Positions 48,801 through 60,289 of a stretch of 64,000 bases of DNA are shown here, in pieces. Position numbers and translations under genes: made by a program. This DNA is from Pomphorhynchus laevis (lineage: Eukaryota; Acanthocephala; Palaeacanthocephala; Echinorhynchida; Pomphorhynchidae). Within the stretch, counting starts at the first letter, position 1; each line of letters starts with the position of its first letter. Location: the NCBI GenBank assembly GCA_012934845.2, contig WNNJ02003003.1, forward strand, positions 88,836 to 152,835. The letters run 5' to 3'. Under the pieces are notes generated by a model, which was not told the DNA's origin, searched no databases, and saw only the letters and a program-made list of their open reading frames with translations.

Positions 48801-51055
48801 CTGATAAACAAAAGCTGATAAACAAAAGCTGATAAACAAAAGCTGATAAACAAAAGCTGATAAACAAAAGCTGATAAACAAAAGTTGATAAACATATGTT
48901 GATAAACCAAAGCTGATAAATAAATTTGATGGACAAAGGCTGAAACACAAATGCAGATTAACAAAAGCTGATAAACAAAAGCGGATAAACAAAATCTGAT
49001 AAACAAAAGCTGATAAACAAAAGATGATATACAAGAGCTTACAAAAAAATCTGATAAGCAAAAGCTAAAAAACAAAAGCTGATAAACAAAAGCTGATAAA
49101 CAAAAGCTGATAAACAAAAGCTGATAAACAAAAGCTGATAAACAAAAATTGATAAGCAAAATCCTTTAGACAACAGATGATAAATTAAAGCTGATTAGCA
49201 AAATATGATAAACAAAATCTGATAAACAAAAGCCTGTTAACAAAATATGAACAACTAAATCTTATAAACAAAAGATGATAAACATAGTTACTAAAAAACT
49301 GATAAACAAATGCTTATAAACAAAAGCTGATAATCAAAAGCTGATAAACAAAAGCTGATATACAACGGCTGATATACAACGGCTGATAAACAAGAGCTGA
49401 TAAACATAAGCTGATAAAAAAACACGAAGAACAAAATTCGATAAACAAATATGATAAACAACAGATGATGAACATAGTTAATAAACCATATCTGATAAAC
49501 AAAAGCTGACAAGCAAAAGATAAAGAGCAAAATCTGAAAACAAAAGCTGATAAACAAAAGATCATGAACATAGTTAATTAACCATATCTGATAAACAAAA
49601 GCTGATTAACAAAAGCTGATAAACAAAAGCTGATAAACAAAAGCTGATAAACAAAAGCTGATAAACAAAAGCTGATAAACAAAAGCTGATAAACAAAAGC
49701 TGATAAACAAAAGCTGATAAACAAAAGCTGATAAACAAAAGCTGATAAACAAAAGCTGATAAACAAAAGCTGATAAACAAAAGCTGATAAACAAAAGCTG
49801 ATAAACAAAAGCTGATAAACAAAAGCTGATAAACAAAAGCTGATAAACAAAAGCTGATAAACAAAAGCTGATAAACAAAAGCTGATAAACAAAAGCTGAT
49901 AAACAAAAGCTGATAAACAAAAGCTGATAAACAAAGGCTGATAAATAAAAGCTGATAAATAAAAACTGATAAATAAATGCTGACAAATACAAGCTGATAA
50001 ATAAAAGTTTATAAATAAAAGTTGATAAATAAAAGGTGATAAATGATATCTGATAAACAAATGACAAGGAAAATCTAAATAACAAAATCTGATAAAAAAA
50101 TTTGATTAGCAAATGTTGATAAACAAAAGCTTATAAACTAATGCTGTTAACAAAAGCTGATAAACAAATGCTGATAAGCAAAAGCTGATAAACAAAATAT
50201 GATGAACAAAAGCTGATAAACAAAATATGATTAACAGAAGCTGATATACAAAGCTGTTTTACAAACGCTGATACACAATATCTGCTAAATAAATGCTGAT
50301 AAACATGATCTGTTTAATATAACCCGATAAACAAATGATAAACAACAGCTAAATAATAAAATCTGATAAAAAAGTTGATAAGCAAAAGCTGAATAACAAA
50401 AGCTGATAAACAATGACTATTAAACAAAAGCTGTTAATTAAAGCTCATAAATAATTGTTGATAAACAAACAATAATAAACAAAAAATGACAAACAATAAA
50501 TAAACAAATACTATTAAACGAAAGCTGATAAGCAAAAGCTAATAAACAAAAGCTGGTAAATGACAGCTAATAAACAAAATCTGATAAAATAAAGTTGATA
50601 AACGAAATCTGATAAACAAAACTGATCAAAACAGAAGAAAAACAAAAGCTGATACAAAAAAGTTGATAAACAAAAGCAGATAAGCAAAAAATAATAAATA
50701 AAAACCTTTAATCAACAAAGAACAAACAGAATCTGATAAACAAAAGCTAATAAACAAAAGCTAATAAACAAAAGCTAATAAACAAAAGCTTATAAACAAA
50801 AGCTGATAATAAACTGATAAAATAGCAGAATAATATAAGCTGATAAAAAAGTTGATAGAGAAGAGCTGATAATTAAAAGCTGATAACCAAAAGCTGATAA
50901 ACAATAGCTGATAAACAATAGCTGATAAACAAAAGCTATAAACAAAATCTTATAAACAAACGCTGATTAACAAAAGCTGATTAACAAAAGCTGATTAACA
51001 AAAGCTGATTAGCAAAAACTGATAAGCAAAATCTGATAAATAAAGCTGATAAATA
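45885..51055. repeat. 5-kb minisatellite, 14-bp unit AAACAAAAGCTGAT
   Basis: A tandem array of a 14-bp unit. Near-pure blocks lie at about 46455-46690 (variant AAACAATAGCTGAT), 48345-48510, 48545-48885 and 49610-49930; between them the units are diverged. Longer segments recur in order: a stretch with ACTATTAAACG flanked by AATAAACAAA is at about 46080, 47885 and 50505, and a stretch with AACAACAGCTAAATAATAAA is at about 47185 and 50340, showing higher-order duplication. Minus-strand units have no stop in any frame (14-residue peptide repeat ISFCLSAFVYQLLF), which creates long artefactual ORFs up to 361 codons. Confidence 0.95.
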
Positions 51056-52140
51056 GACGTTTTAACAAACCTAATAATTTAAAACTGTGACCAATAGTTG
51101 ATAACAAAAACTTATAAAAATAAGTAGATATACAAAGGAATAGTAGCTTAGAGATTATATTTTATATCTTAAAGCTATATTAGAGCTTTAAGATATTAAG
51201 CTACATTAGCTATCTTAGAGCTATATTTTATATCTTTTATAGAATTTTTAAACTGTACTATTTATATTTTACTTTTATGTGTGAATGTAAATATTTAAAG
51301 AATTTTCTTATTTCAAGTTCAATTAACTTCGATTGGTTAAAAAGTGGAAGGTTTTACATTAGGTTATTAATTGCCTATTAAATGAACATCAACAATACAT
51401 TCGCTTTTGTATTTTATAAGTATTTTATAGAATATAACAAAGTGAAGTAATGTATCTTAGTAATGTATTTGTTTAGACTACGTTCTTGCCCTTGTCGAGT
51501 AAAACGTATCACATTACATACCGTATCAATAAATAAATACATGATCAATCTGATATTTTTTTGATAAAAGAAAGTTGTTTTTGATAAGCAAGTAGCGAAC
51601 CTACTTGCTTTTTTTTCAGCTTCTACAAATTACATTGCTATGTAAAGACGAAAATACTTATATGTCGTATTTAGGTAAATTTCTTTCATTAAAAACTGTG
51701 AGGATTTCTATTGCTGTGGTATCTTTAAATGAAAATTCTGAATGTATTGCCACTATGGAGTTTTATAATGTATACAAATCGTAAGTATCTTGAAGAGAAA
51801 AAAAACAGTTTTAGTATTTTTATATTTTCACTATTTGATTTTAAGGATAAAATCTCTACGTAACATAGTTTAAATGTAAAAGAATTTTATTTTCATATTA
51901 ACTTGAATATTTAATTATAATATATTATTTTATAAATAATATTTTATTATTATAAAATATTATTTATAATTATAAATACAATAATAAATAATGATTAAAT
52001 TATTATATTATAATTATATTATTATTTATAATTAATAAATATCAATAATAAATAATTATTTATAATAATAAAAGACTGACTTATGTTTAAGCTTTAAAAA
52101 TATGAATTTGTTCATAACTGTTTCAAGAATAAATCTAAAC
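51056..52140. other. Gene-free A+T-rich stretch
   Basis: No coding sequence. Diverged edge of the minisatellite up to about 51060, a cluster of inverted repeats around GCTCTAAGAT/ATCTTAGAGC (51150-51230), and an almost pure A/T tract at 51900-52080. Confidence 0.5.
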
Positions 52141-52895
52141 TATATAAATATATAAAATATATGTTTCGATACTTTAATGATTTATGTGTATTTAATTCTA
52201 GCAATTTTTATTTAATAAGCGAACAAATTTATCCAGGTAGCCTCATTCTTAATAAAACCAATATTAATGATAAAGAAGGTATATATCTAGTATATATCTT
52301 ATCAGTAGAACAAGTTAGTAGAATAATCTATGTGAGAGTAATGAAACTATGTATTATTGATACTAAATTATTATTTTTCTGCTAATTTGCCATAATATTT
52401 AAATAATTTAATATATATTTATTTTTAACTTGATTAAAGTTTTAACTTGATTATTTTTAACATTGATTAATTAACTCAGTTATTTTTAACTGAGATTTAA
52501 TTTTTAATATTTTTATTTTTATAAAAATATTATCAAACAGAAAATCGTTAAAATAAAACTAATATTGATGATTAAAACTATCATTCATTTATATCGTAAA
52601 GATGACATATTTAAATTTACAAGAAACATATTTTTGCATGAGCATTCATGCATACCATATAATATAAAATATAATACATTAAATAATGAAATTTTAAGAA
52701 TTGCAACAATATGTAATGATATTGGCTTTTTTCAAAATCATTTAAATAATTTAATAGATACATATTTTAAACTAGGTTACTATAAAAATGCAATAAAACA
52801 GAAAATAGTAAAATATATAAATCAACACAATAATATTAAAAATAAATTTAAAATCATGAGCGGAAAATTTTTATGGATGGATAATAAATAATATA
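52140..52895 (+). pseudogene. Reverse transcriptase fragment, family uncertain
   Basis: Two pieces on the plus strand. The first (52161-52385, ATG start) reads RYFNDLCVF, a changed RYxDD catalytic box, then IYPGSLILNKTNINDKEGIYL as in RT palms. The second (52565-52891, no ATG) reads SCIPYNI, NTLNNEILRIATICND and LIDTYFKLGYYKNAIK, like the thumb segment after the palm in Penelope-like or related animal RTs. The pieces are about 180 bp apart and in different frames, so this is a remnant. Family assignment is inference. Confidence 0.45.
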
Positions 52896-52969
52896 CTTTG
52901 TATTAGAATAAGATACTAGATAATCAAATTTTATCAGAAGAAATTCGTCATTAGCACGTATTTGGTTCC

Positions 52970-53030
52970 GCTGCTATGTGGGGTAGATGAGTCAGGCGCC
53001 GAAACATGATATCATAGCAATTTCTTTTGA
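52970..53030 (+). ncRNA. Degenerate hammerhead-like motif
   Basis: GCTATG (about 52976) and CATAGC (53027) form an outer stem around ATGAGTCAGGCGCC and GAAACATG. The order matches a hammerhead with stem I closed outside, but several core bases differ from consensus. It follows the RT fragment at 52.1-52.9 kb, consistent with an element terminus. Confidence 0.35.
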
Positions 53031-53099
53031 TAACCTATATTCATTATTCTGATCAATCGTATGTTATTTATAAGTCAATTTATAAAAATTGACTTATAT

Positions 53100-53210
53100 T
53101 TTTTAGTTATTACAGAAACAAAGAAGCAGAAATTATCCTTTATTCGATAAAAATTCTATATTTCGATAGCTCCTGCTATAATCAGGATTACAATAAAAAG
53201 CTTCACAATT
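53100..53210 (-). mobile_element. Penelope-like terminal fragment
   Basis: Minus-strand match to the end of the element at 54.0 kb and to 34.4-34.5 kb, including ATTCTATATTTCGATAGCTC on the plus strand and the hammerhead-like stem II. It lies about 0.9 kb beyond the end of the main Penelope-like element in the same orientation, consistent with the terminal repeats (pseudo-LTRs) of such elements. Confidence 0.55.
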
Positions 53211-53212
53211 TT

Positions 53213-53281
53213 TCTCTTCCCCCGTGTTTTCACGGGGGAAAAGAGAAAAAATACACCGTCTGTATATAGGACGGTGTATTT
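53213..53281. repeat. Two strong adjacent hairpins
   Basis: TTCCCCCGTG and its exact complement around TTTT (53217-53240, extended by TCTC/GAGA), then AAATACACCGTC (53249-53260) with its exact complement (53270-53281). The first incorporates CCCCGTG, which also occurs at the Penelope-like element end (54130). G+C-rich in this context. Confidence 0.75.
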
Positions 53282-54019
53282 CGAAGCAGCTTAGAATTGT
53301 CTTCTTAAAGGTTAGTTTCCTAATTGAAAATCCAACTTAAATGACAAAATTTTAATAAAATAATGTTGCTTGAATAATGACAGTCATTTGTTTACTATTT
53401 GATTTTAAAAGTTTTACAAAATTCTAACAAATTTTTTTAATCCTAAATGCAAACTATGTCTATATGGTCATATATATTTAAAGGATTATCACCATTCTAT
53501 ATAGACTATTATATGCTGTCCTTATGAAAATTAAACATAATTTAAATTATGATTAAGCATTGCTTAAAAATACAATTTTTTAACAAATATAAAAAAATTT
53601 AAATTAAGTAAATTTCGCAGCATAGATGACCTTTAAATTAAATAATTACTTAAAGCTTAAAATTTATATTTATTTGATTGTAAATACAGATAGAGAATTA
53701 GGAGTAATATATCAGAACAATAAAATATCAAAACATATGCTTTGCTAATTGTAAGTGAAAATATGACTTTTAAGATTTGATTAATTTGAAATTACTAGTT
53801 TCATAGCGAATTCAGAAAGCTGCAGTGTCAATTAAAAATGTTAATTAAAATGTCAGCAAACAAACAAAATTTATCCTCAAAAAAGCGCTTTTTATCCAAT
53901 TATTTGCAGCATATAAATATTTTATAAAAATATTTTATATTTTATATCTTATAAAAAGTTGAGTTATAATTATTTACTAATACTGAATACTAAACCCATA
54001 GTCTTCTTCCATTTCAAAT

Positions 54020-55720
54020 ATATAGTTATTACAGGAACGAAGAAGAAAATATCATTTATTTGATTAAAATTCTATATTTCGATGGCTCCTGCTATCATCA
54101 TCAGGATTACAATAAAATGTTTCACAATTTTCCCCGTGCTTCCAACATTTATACAAAAATACAAATATTGATGTGCCTCGCATTTCTACTTAAAATAAAA
54201 AGAAAATACCGAGAAACAAAACAATCATACACTAAAATTTTGCACACATTTTAAAACAACATAAAGAAAAAACAGAATCATAAAACAAAATAAAATTAAA
54301 ATCATTACATAAGTGACAAAAGATTCGAATTTAATTATAAAAATAATGTAAAAGTAGAGTAATAAATTATAATTTAATCTAAACCAAAACAAAATAATAC
54401 TACAATTAGAAAAAAACAAACGAATTGAAAAAATATAAATAATGTAATATTGGAATAATTTATTATAATTTAATTTAAGGTTGTAATCGAATTTATTATT
54501 AAGCATTAAATTAGGTTCTTTTTTAATAAAATACGCTTCTTGAATAATGCGAGATAACAAGTTACTTTCAAATGATGAAATAGATGCATTTTTAAAATCA
54601 ACGGAATGATTTAAACTAACAAAATGCTGAGCAACAGCACTAGAATTGGTCCCTTTACGTACATTATAATTATGTTGTTTAATGCGCTTAACCAAACCTT
54701 GACCCGTTTGACCAACATATACCTGATCACATTCTTTACAAGGTATTTTATAAACAATGACATCTTTGTTAAAATCTGGTTTACGCTTAAAAATGTTGTG
54801 AAGTTTAGATAATTTTCTGTTAAAAATGTGCACTTTGCTAATACAACTATTTTTTATGTTATTGCTAATAAACTTTGAAAATACTGAATTCCACTTGTTA
54901 CTAACAAAAGGTATTCCTATATGATTTATCCTTTTTAAGACCATAAACTTTATTTTCATGCCTAAAGATTTAAATTTAGCTTTCTTAATAGCCCAAAGCG
55001 GAAAACCACTTTTAGTAAATTATGTGTGATAGCCTTTTCTCTTTCAAAAATTAAGTCATAGTTAGAACAGATAAGCCTGTAACGTAGGTAATGTAACGTG
55101 GCAGCGGAAATCAGCAAATTAGTTGGAACGTTTGAAGTCCAAGAAACAATATCTGACCCTGTACCAAATGTTTGATAAACACATGTTTGAAGTATAGAAG
55201 AATAAACCCGCTTAACCAAGACATCGAGAAAAGGTATACCCACATTAGATTCAGAACAAACGCGCAATTGAATTCGAGAATCCTTAGAATTTAGCGTATG
55301 GGTAAGGAAATCCTGTGTAACGCGATTCTGAGCAACCAAAAAACATCGTCAATATAACGAAGCCACTTGACAACTCCATCAATACTATTGACAAAAGAAT
55401 TTTCCCAATTCCTCATGTATAACTCGGACAATACAGGAGCAAGAGGGTTGCCCATTGCCAATCCATCGATCTGAACCCACATTACAGATTCAAAAATAAA
55501 TTTACAATGACTGGACACATTGTGAGGAGAGTATGCCAATCTTCATGATTAAGAAGAATATCACAAGGTGGGTTAAGAGCTAATATATCAGCTACAATAT
55601 TTATAGCATCAGAGAGCGGAACGTTAGTGCAGAAATAACATAACTTTGAAAAAGCGAAGGGCCCCTTTGAAAGGAGAGGAACTAGGTTATAAGCACATGC
55701 TGTTATCATGGCGATTTTTG
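54020..55720 (-). mobile_element. Penelope-like element with RT and GIY-YIG endonuclease
   Basis: Minus strand, 5'-truncated. In coding order: RT start of palm (FCTNVPLSDAINIV, about 55620), RT core DGLAMGNPLAPVLSELYM and WLRYIDDVF (55340-55460), a linker with SNVGIPFLDVLV (55250), and a GIY-YIG endonuclease (54450-54780) with IPCKECDQVYVGQTGQG and SSAVAQHF. The RT-plus-GIY-YIG order is diagnostic of canonical Penelope-like elements. About three breaks interrupt the coding frame. The 3' end (54060-54110) carries a hammerhead-like core related to those at 34.4 and 53.2 kb. Confidence 0.85.
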
Positions 55721-55924
55721 AGAATTATAGTTCAAAGTCCAGCGATAACGACCACGCTCAAAATAGAGATACTACGTGCGATCAAGGCAATCATCTCTGT
55801 GAAATTCTATTATCATTGTTTCAAACGATCGGAGATATATAGATAGCTCGGTTGTAGCATTGTCTTTAACATAATCATAAAACGCCTATATATTCAAGTA
55901 TTTTGTACAAGTTTCCGAAAAAGT

Positions 55925-56165
55925 AAATAAATAAATAAAGACTTTGTTAACTAACACAGAAAAACAAAAAAAATAAAATAAAATGGTATAAGACACAATC
56001 CGAGTTTAGACAATATCTTCTTTGCATCTTCTTCTCTGTCTTCCCTGCACTTACGGCCTCAAATCCAAGGGGATCTGAGCCCCCCCCCAACCGATCCAAC
56101 ACGCCGACTTCCGACTAAACCACCCAGGGTCTTTCACCCCTGGAAGAGTCCAGTTGGCACGGACT
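55925..56165 (-). mobile_element. LINE-A 3' end, minus strand
   Basis: The reverse complement matches the last part of LINE-A2 (59510-59760): GGGTGAAAGACCC, GTGTTGGATCGGTTGGGGG and GCTCAGATCCCC, then an AATAAAGACTTTGTT end. It abuts an inverted upstream LINE piece, see next entry. Confidence 0.75.
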
Positions 56166-56440
56166 ATGCTGGGTAAACGAACCTCAAGGTTCCCCACTTT
56201 CTCCTATCTTATATCTTGCTGCCTCCATTGAACTCTTTAAAATATTTAAACGCGAACAACGTCTAGTGGTATATGCTGATGATACCACAGCCCTGTTTTC
56301 TGGACGGAGGTACAAAGACATAGTCTCGGACATCAGCCGTTTTTTAAGATTAAAAGACCAGTTACCCAAGTCCAATCTTATTTTAAACTCAGCTAAATCG
56401 CAGGTGGTTGTATTTCTTGGCGCCCCTACGTCATAGGGCA
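56166..56440 (+). mobile_element. LINE-A RT piece, inverted relative to its 3' end
   Basis: Encodes QGSPLSPILYLAASIELFK, VVYADDTTALFSG and SNLILNSAKSQVVVF, matching LINE-A2 at 58940-59190. It is joined head-on to the minus-strand 3' end at 55925-56165. A 3' end in one orientation attached to an inverted upstream segment is the signature of twin priming. Confidence 0.75.
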
Positions 56441-56502
56441 GGCTGATTAATCTACCAATTAATGTTGGATTCTGCCCCGCCGTCATAGGGCAGGCTGAAC
56501 TC

Positions 56503-56919
56503 TTGGAAAAATCCCCCTGCAACCGCTTTATGTGCTTTAACCTCAAATTTAGAGTGGTTGGCAAGGAAGAATACACATACCCGCACTGTAGCAGGTGTCA
56601 TAAATGGGGGAACTTGACCTCCAACTGCAGTGCGGTCCAGCGCTGTGGGAAATGTGGTAATGAAGATTGCCCCTCCGCCGAGTCCTCGCTTCCATGCACA
56701 AATAATCTGGCCTGCTCCAACTGCAGAGAAGCGCATCCCGCGTGGAGTAGGAAATGCGAGCATTTCAAGAAATATCATTTACTATTCATCAAACCCTCCA
56801 AGCCGTCTAAGCCGGCACCTGATTCTTTTTCTCAGGCAGCAACCAGGATGTCCGACAGCGAGCTGTTGTCGATTATGGATCAGCTTTGGTTTTGTTTCAA
56901 AGAGAGGTCCAAGCGTTGA
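56503..56919 (+). pseudogene. LINE-A2 ORF1 fragment with zinc knuckles
   Basis: The frame lacks an ATG, as the N-terminal half is missing. Knuckles: CSRCHKWGNLTSNC (CX2CX4HX4-type with the His replaced by Asn in WGNL), CGKCGNEDC and CSNCREAHPAWSRKC. After the stop at 56919 the next frame continues plausibly (REVQALIAAS, NLFVNPELP), so a frameshift near 56890 is likely and ORF1 originally ran on towards about 57040. Gag-like RNA-binding protein; non-functional remnant. Confidence 0.7.
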
Positions 56920-57178
56920 TAGCGGCCTCTATATCAAATCTATTCGTGAATCCAGAACTTCCTATTTCTTCACTCAAGACCTCGAACAAAAGGGGGCCTC
57001 TGCTCACGCCGTCCCCCCAATCAAGATTGGAAAGTTGATCAGGCAGAAACAATGGGGAAATGATGATACTGCCCAGGGACAAGTGCCAACCCTAGATAAG
57101 GCTAGCGGTAGGAAGGGAAACCTTCCTGCTCCTAGATCTGTCTAGGTAGGCAATCCCCCATCCAACTAATCCATCACA

Positions 57179-59637
57179 ATGCAGAGTACTCATGAGCCTT
57201 TTTCACTGAATATCCTTCAGTGGAACTCGGGAGGTGCTTCCGTACATAGACTTCTATCTGGTAAAGATGCAGATGTTATAGTCCTTCAGGAGACGCGGTC
57301 TATCCGTCTCCCCCAGGACATTACTCGATTTATCCCAAAGCATATATGTTCCCACTATACTCCGTACATAACCACACCTCACTCCTCTTCATCTCAAGGA
57401 CTTTTGACCTTAGTTAAGTGCTCCTTAAAGTCCTCCCTCCTATTAAAATACTCATGTCTAGCTTTTTCTTGTTTAGTAGTTTCACTCAGTAAGAACGGTA
57501 AACGCTTCAGTCTAGCCAATGTCTATATTCGTCTAGGGGAGATTCACAAGAACCGTAACATTCTGGATGGAATTATTGACAGCGGTTATGACATGATACT
57601 GGGGGACTTCAACGACAGAACTGGTCGTTGGATCAATGCAGCACTTCGCAGAGCTAGGAACGGTTATCTTATTCACAAACCCCCGTCACCTACCTTTCAT
57701 TGCACATCAACAAATTCTATCCTCGACATTTTACTGCTTCACTCGAGGTGGTTGTTAAAACCCTTCTGCACTGAGCAAGCGCGCTAGCAATTGTCCACCT
57801 CTCATGACCTAATTCGTTGGAGAATTGAGGAAGATATGTTGCTTCAAAGGAGGTTTCACTTTGATCCGATCAGAGTGGCCTTCTTTCAGGCGGCTCTCCA
57901 ACTCGTTCCCCGAATAGGAAATGAGAGTCTGCCCAAATTAAATACCTACCTCTTTTCGAAAGCTACCGCGATTCTATCGACTACCTATAAAGGTCGTATA
58001 TACAATCCAACTCCGACGAAACTCAATATCCTAGCGAAACTGCTTAACCTCCCTAATCTCTCTGTTTCCGCCAGACAGGCTCTCTCGAATGAATACTGGA
58101 GCACTAGATATAGGTTCCAGCTGAGTAGGGATAGGACGAGTATTGCTCGTCTTTATCCTTCTCAATCTTCCTTTTGGAAGATTTTCAAGAAGGAGAAGTT
58201 AGTTTGCTGGAAGGATAGAGCATTGGGTTGGATAGGTAATGTAGGCGTTGATAAAGTTTTGGAGGAGTCATTAGCCCTACACAACTATGGAGCCACTCAA
58301 TCACCTCAACCAATTCCGCCTTGGTGTAACTTCAGGAGTAGGGATCTATCTGTTACGGATATTCTTAACTCATGGGGTCCACTCCCGGGCACCTCCAAAT
58401 CCGTCGCTCCACTTTATTCTCGGGTCTGTCAGCTTTTGACAGCTAATCAGAAAAGAGAGGTGGCCGTCACCATGCTTTTAGCCTCCCCATCCGATGTAGC
58501 AGGCATCAATATTAGTAAGCGTGTTTTTATTCCTAAGAAAAAATCCTGCTCATGCCCTAAAGATCTGCGACCCATTTCGATTCAAAATGCCCTCGTGTCG
58601 ATTTACGAAAAAGCGCTTGCGCGTAAAATCCGCGACCATTAAAGTAGGCGTAATTCGATCCCTCCAGGTTTTCATGGGTTCGTTAAAGGTTGCTCGGTCC
58701 ATTCAGCAGTAGGTCAAGTGGAATAGTTTTGTCGGGAGAATAGCTATCGTTTAGTTGTGGCTGTTTTCCTCGACTTTTCTGCTGCATTTGACCGTATCTC
58801 CATTTCCTTTGTGATCTCATCTCTCAGGTCTCTCGGGTTGCCTGCGAGAATTGTGAACAGAGTGGAGATCCTGCTGTATACCAAGCGATTTTACTATGAA
58901 GACGACCCTGATGCGCGTCAATTCTACCCTATTACGGGTGTACCTCAAGGTTCCCCACTTTCTCCTATCTTATATCTTGCTGCCTCTATTAACCTATTCA
59001 AAATATTTAAACGCGAACAACATCTTATGGTGTACGCTGATGACACCACAGCCCTGTTCACTGGACACAGGTGTAAAGACGTAGTCTCTGACTTCAGCCA
59101 TTTTTTTTAAGATTAAAAGACCAGTTACCCATATCTAATCTTATTTTAAACTCAGCTAAATCGCAGGTGGTTGTATTTCATGGCGCCCCTGCAACAAAGC
59201 AAAATCTCAAGAGATTAGCACTCTCTGCCCTCTCCTCCATATTTGCCTCTGAACCACTTTCCACCTTCACAAGTCGAGTATTGGGGTTTACCGTTACGGT
59301 GAACTGGTCGGCGAAAGCTGACCTGGATAGACTCAAACGTATCCTGAAGAAAGCTAGGTTGGCCCTGAAACGGGCTCAGCATCTGTCATTGAAAGGGAAA
59401 GCCCAGGTGCGCCTTTGGGGCACTTGGGCTATCTCGGGATTAGTCTTCTTCCCAAGAGGACGTCCCCCAGAGCAAAGGCTAAGGTTTCTTAAGCTCCTCG
59501 TCTCTTGTTTACCAAGCATAGTCCGCGCTGATTGGATTCTTCGGGGGGGGGTGAAAGACCCCGGGTGGTTCAGTCGGAAGGCGGCGTGTTGGATCGGTTG
59601 GGGGGCTCAGATCCCCCTAAACCTGAGGCCATGAAAG
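57179..59637 (+). pseudogene. LINE-A2 ORF2, endonuclease and reverse transcriptase
   Basis: ATG at 57179 (MQSTHEPFSLNILQWNSGG). Endonuclease: LQWNSGGAS, VLQETRS, ILGDFNDRTGRW and SILDILLLHS. RT: LRPISIQN, HGFVKGCSVHSAV, FLDFSAAFDRIS, GVPQGSPLSPILYLAAS and VYADDTTALF (59030). The C terminus has RGRPPEQRLRF. One frame carries in-frame stops at 57785, 58640 and about 58724, then a shift at a T8 run (59101-59108); the rest ends at 59634. Total about 820 codons, shorter than LINE-A1 because the basic N-terminal leader is absent. Confidence 0.8.
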
Positions 59638-60289
59638 AGAAAGGGAAGATGAAAAACGAAATAAAAATTCTGTCATTTTTTATCTGAGTTGGTTATGACC
59701 TACCTTTTTTATTCTTTCATGCTATATTTTGGTGTATTTAATAAAGTCTTTATTATTATTAAAATTTTCGTAAAGCAGAAACGCGGATGCAATGGCAGAA
59801 GTGAATAAATTATAAGCGTGATTTTACAACGCAATGCTCCTATTCAAGAGCAAACCACTTTGCGAAAGTGGTTTACTCCTGAATGGATTATAATGGACAA
59901 TAAACCCTTTTAGGAAATATTCTTGACTACATTAGAAATACAAGTAGTCGATTATATAATTTATGCTTTGCTCAAGTTTTCTATCAAAAAAAACCAAATG
60001 TTCGATTCATTTCTGGAACTTAAACTCAGTTTGAATAGAGAAGACGACTATGATAAAGTTTAGAAAGAATATTCTGAAAGTACGAAGATAATAAACAGAC
60101 ATGATACTTTATTTTTCCGTATTCGATACTAAATGCTAAGCTACTCAATGTGAATACGGCCCACAAGCACGTTAGATAATATCATATTAATACAGCTGTG
60201 ACCATCACAAGATTCGTAGGATCAGTGCTCTACCGGGCTATTAATATATTGTATATCTGAAAGATTCTTTTAATAGTTGAAGCTTAACA

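Larger units (their letters stand above)
56441..59762 (+). mobile_element. LINE-A2, nearly full-length, recently broken
   Basis: 5'-truncated within ORF1, otherwise complete to a 3' end AATAAAGTCTTTATTATTATT. ORF1 and ORF2 are recognisable with few breaks. GTCATAGGGCAGGCTGA occurs twice at the left edge (56429-56445 and 56481-56497). Same family as LINE-A1 and LINE-A3; the low number of breaks points to a younger copy than LINE-A3. Confidence 0.85.

Noticed and set aside
45885-50112. Long minus-strand ORFs (up to 361 codons) of a hydrophobic 14-residue repeat
   Set aside because: They follow from a 14-bp unit that has no stop in any minus frame; overlapping ORFs exist in all three frames and no non-repeat domain is present.
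45885-51055. CRISPR-like array
   Set aside because: Units are directly contiguous 14-mers without spacers, in a eukaryotic context.
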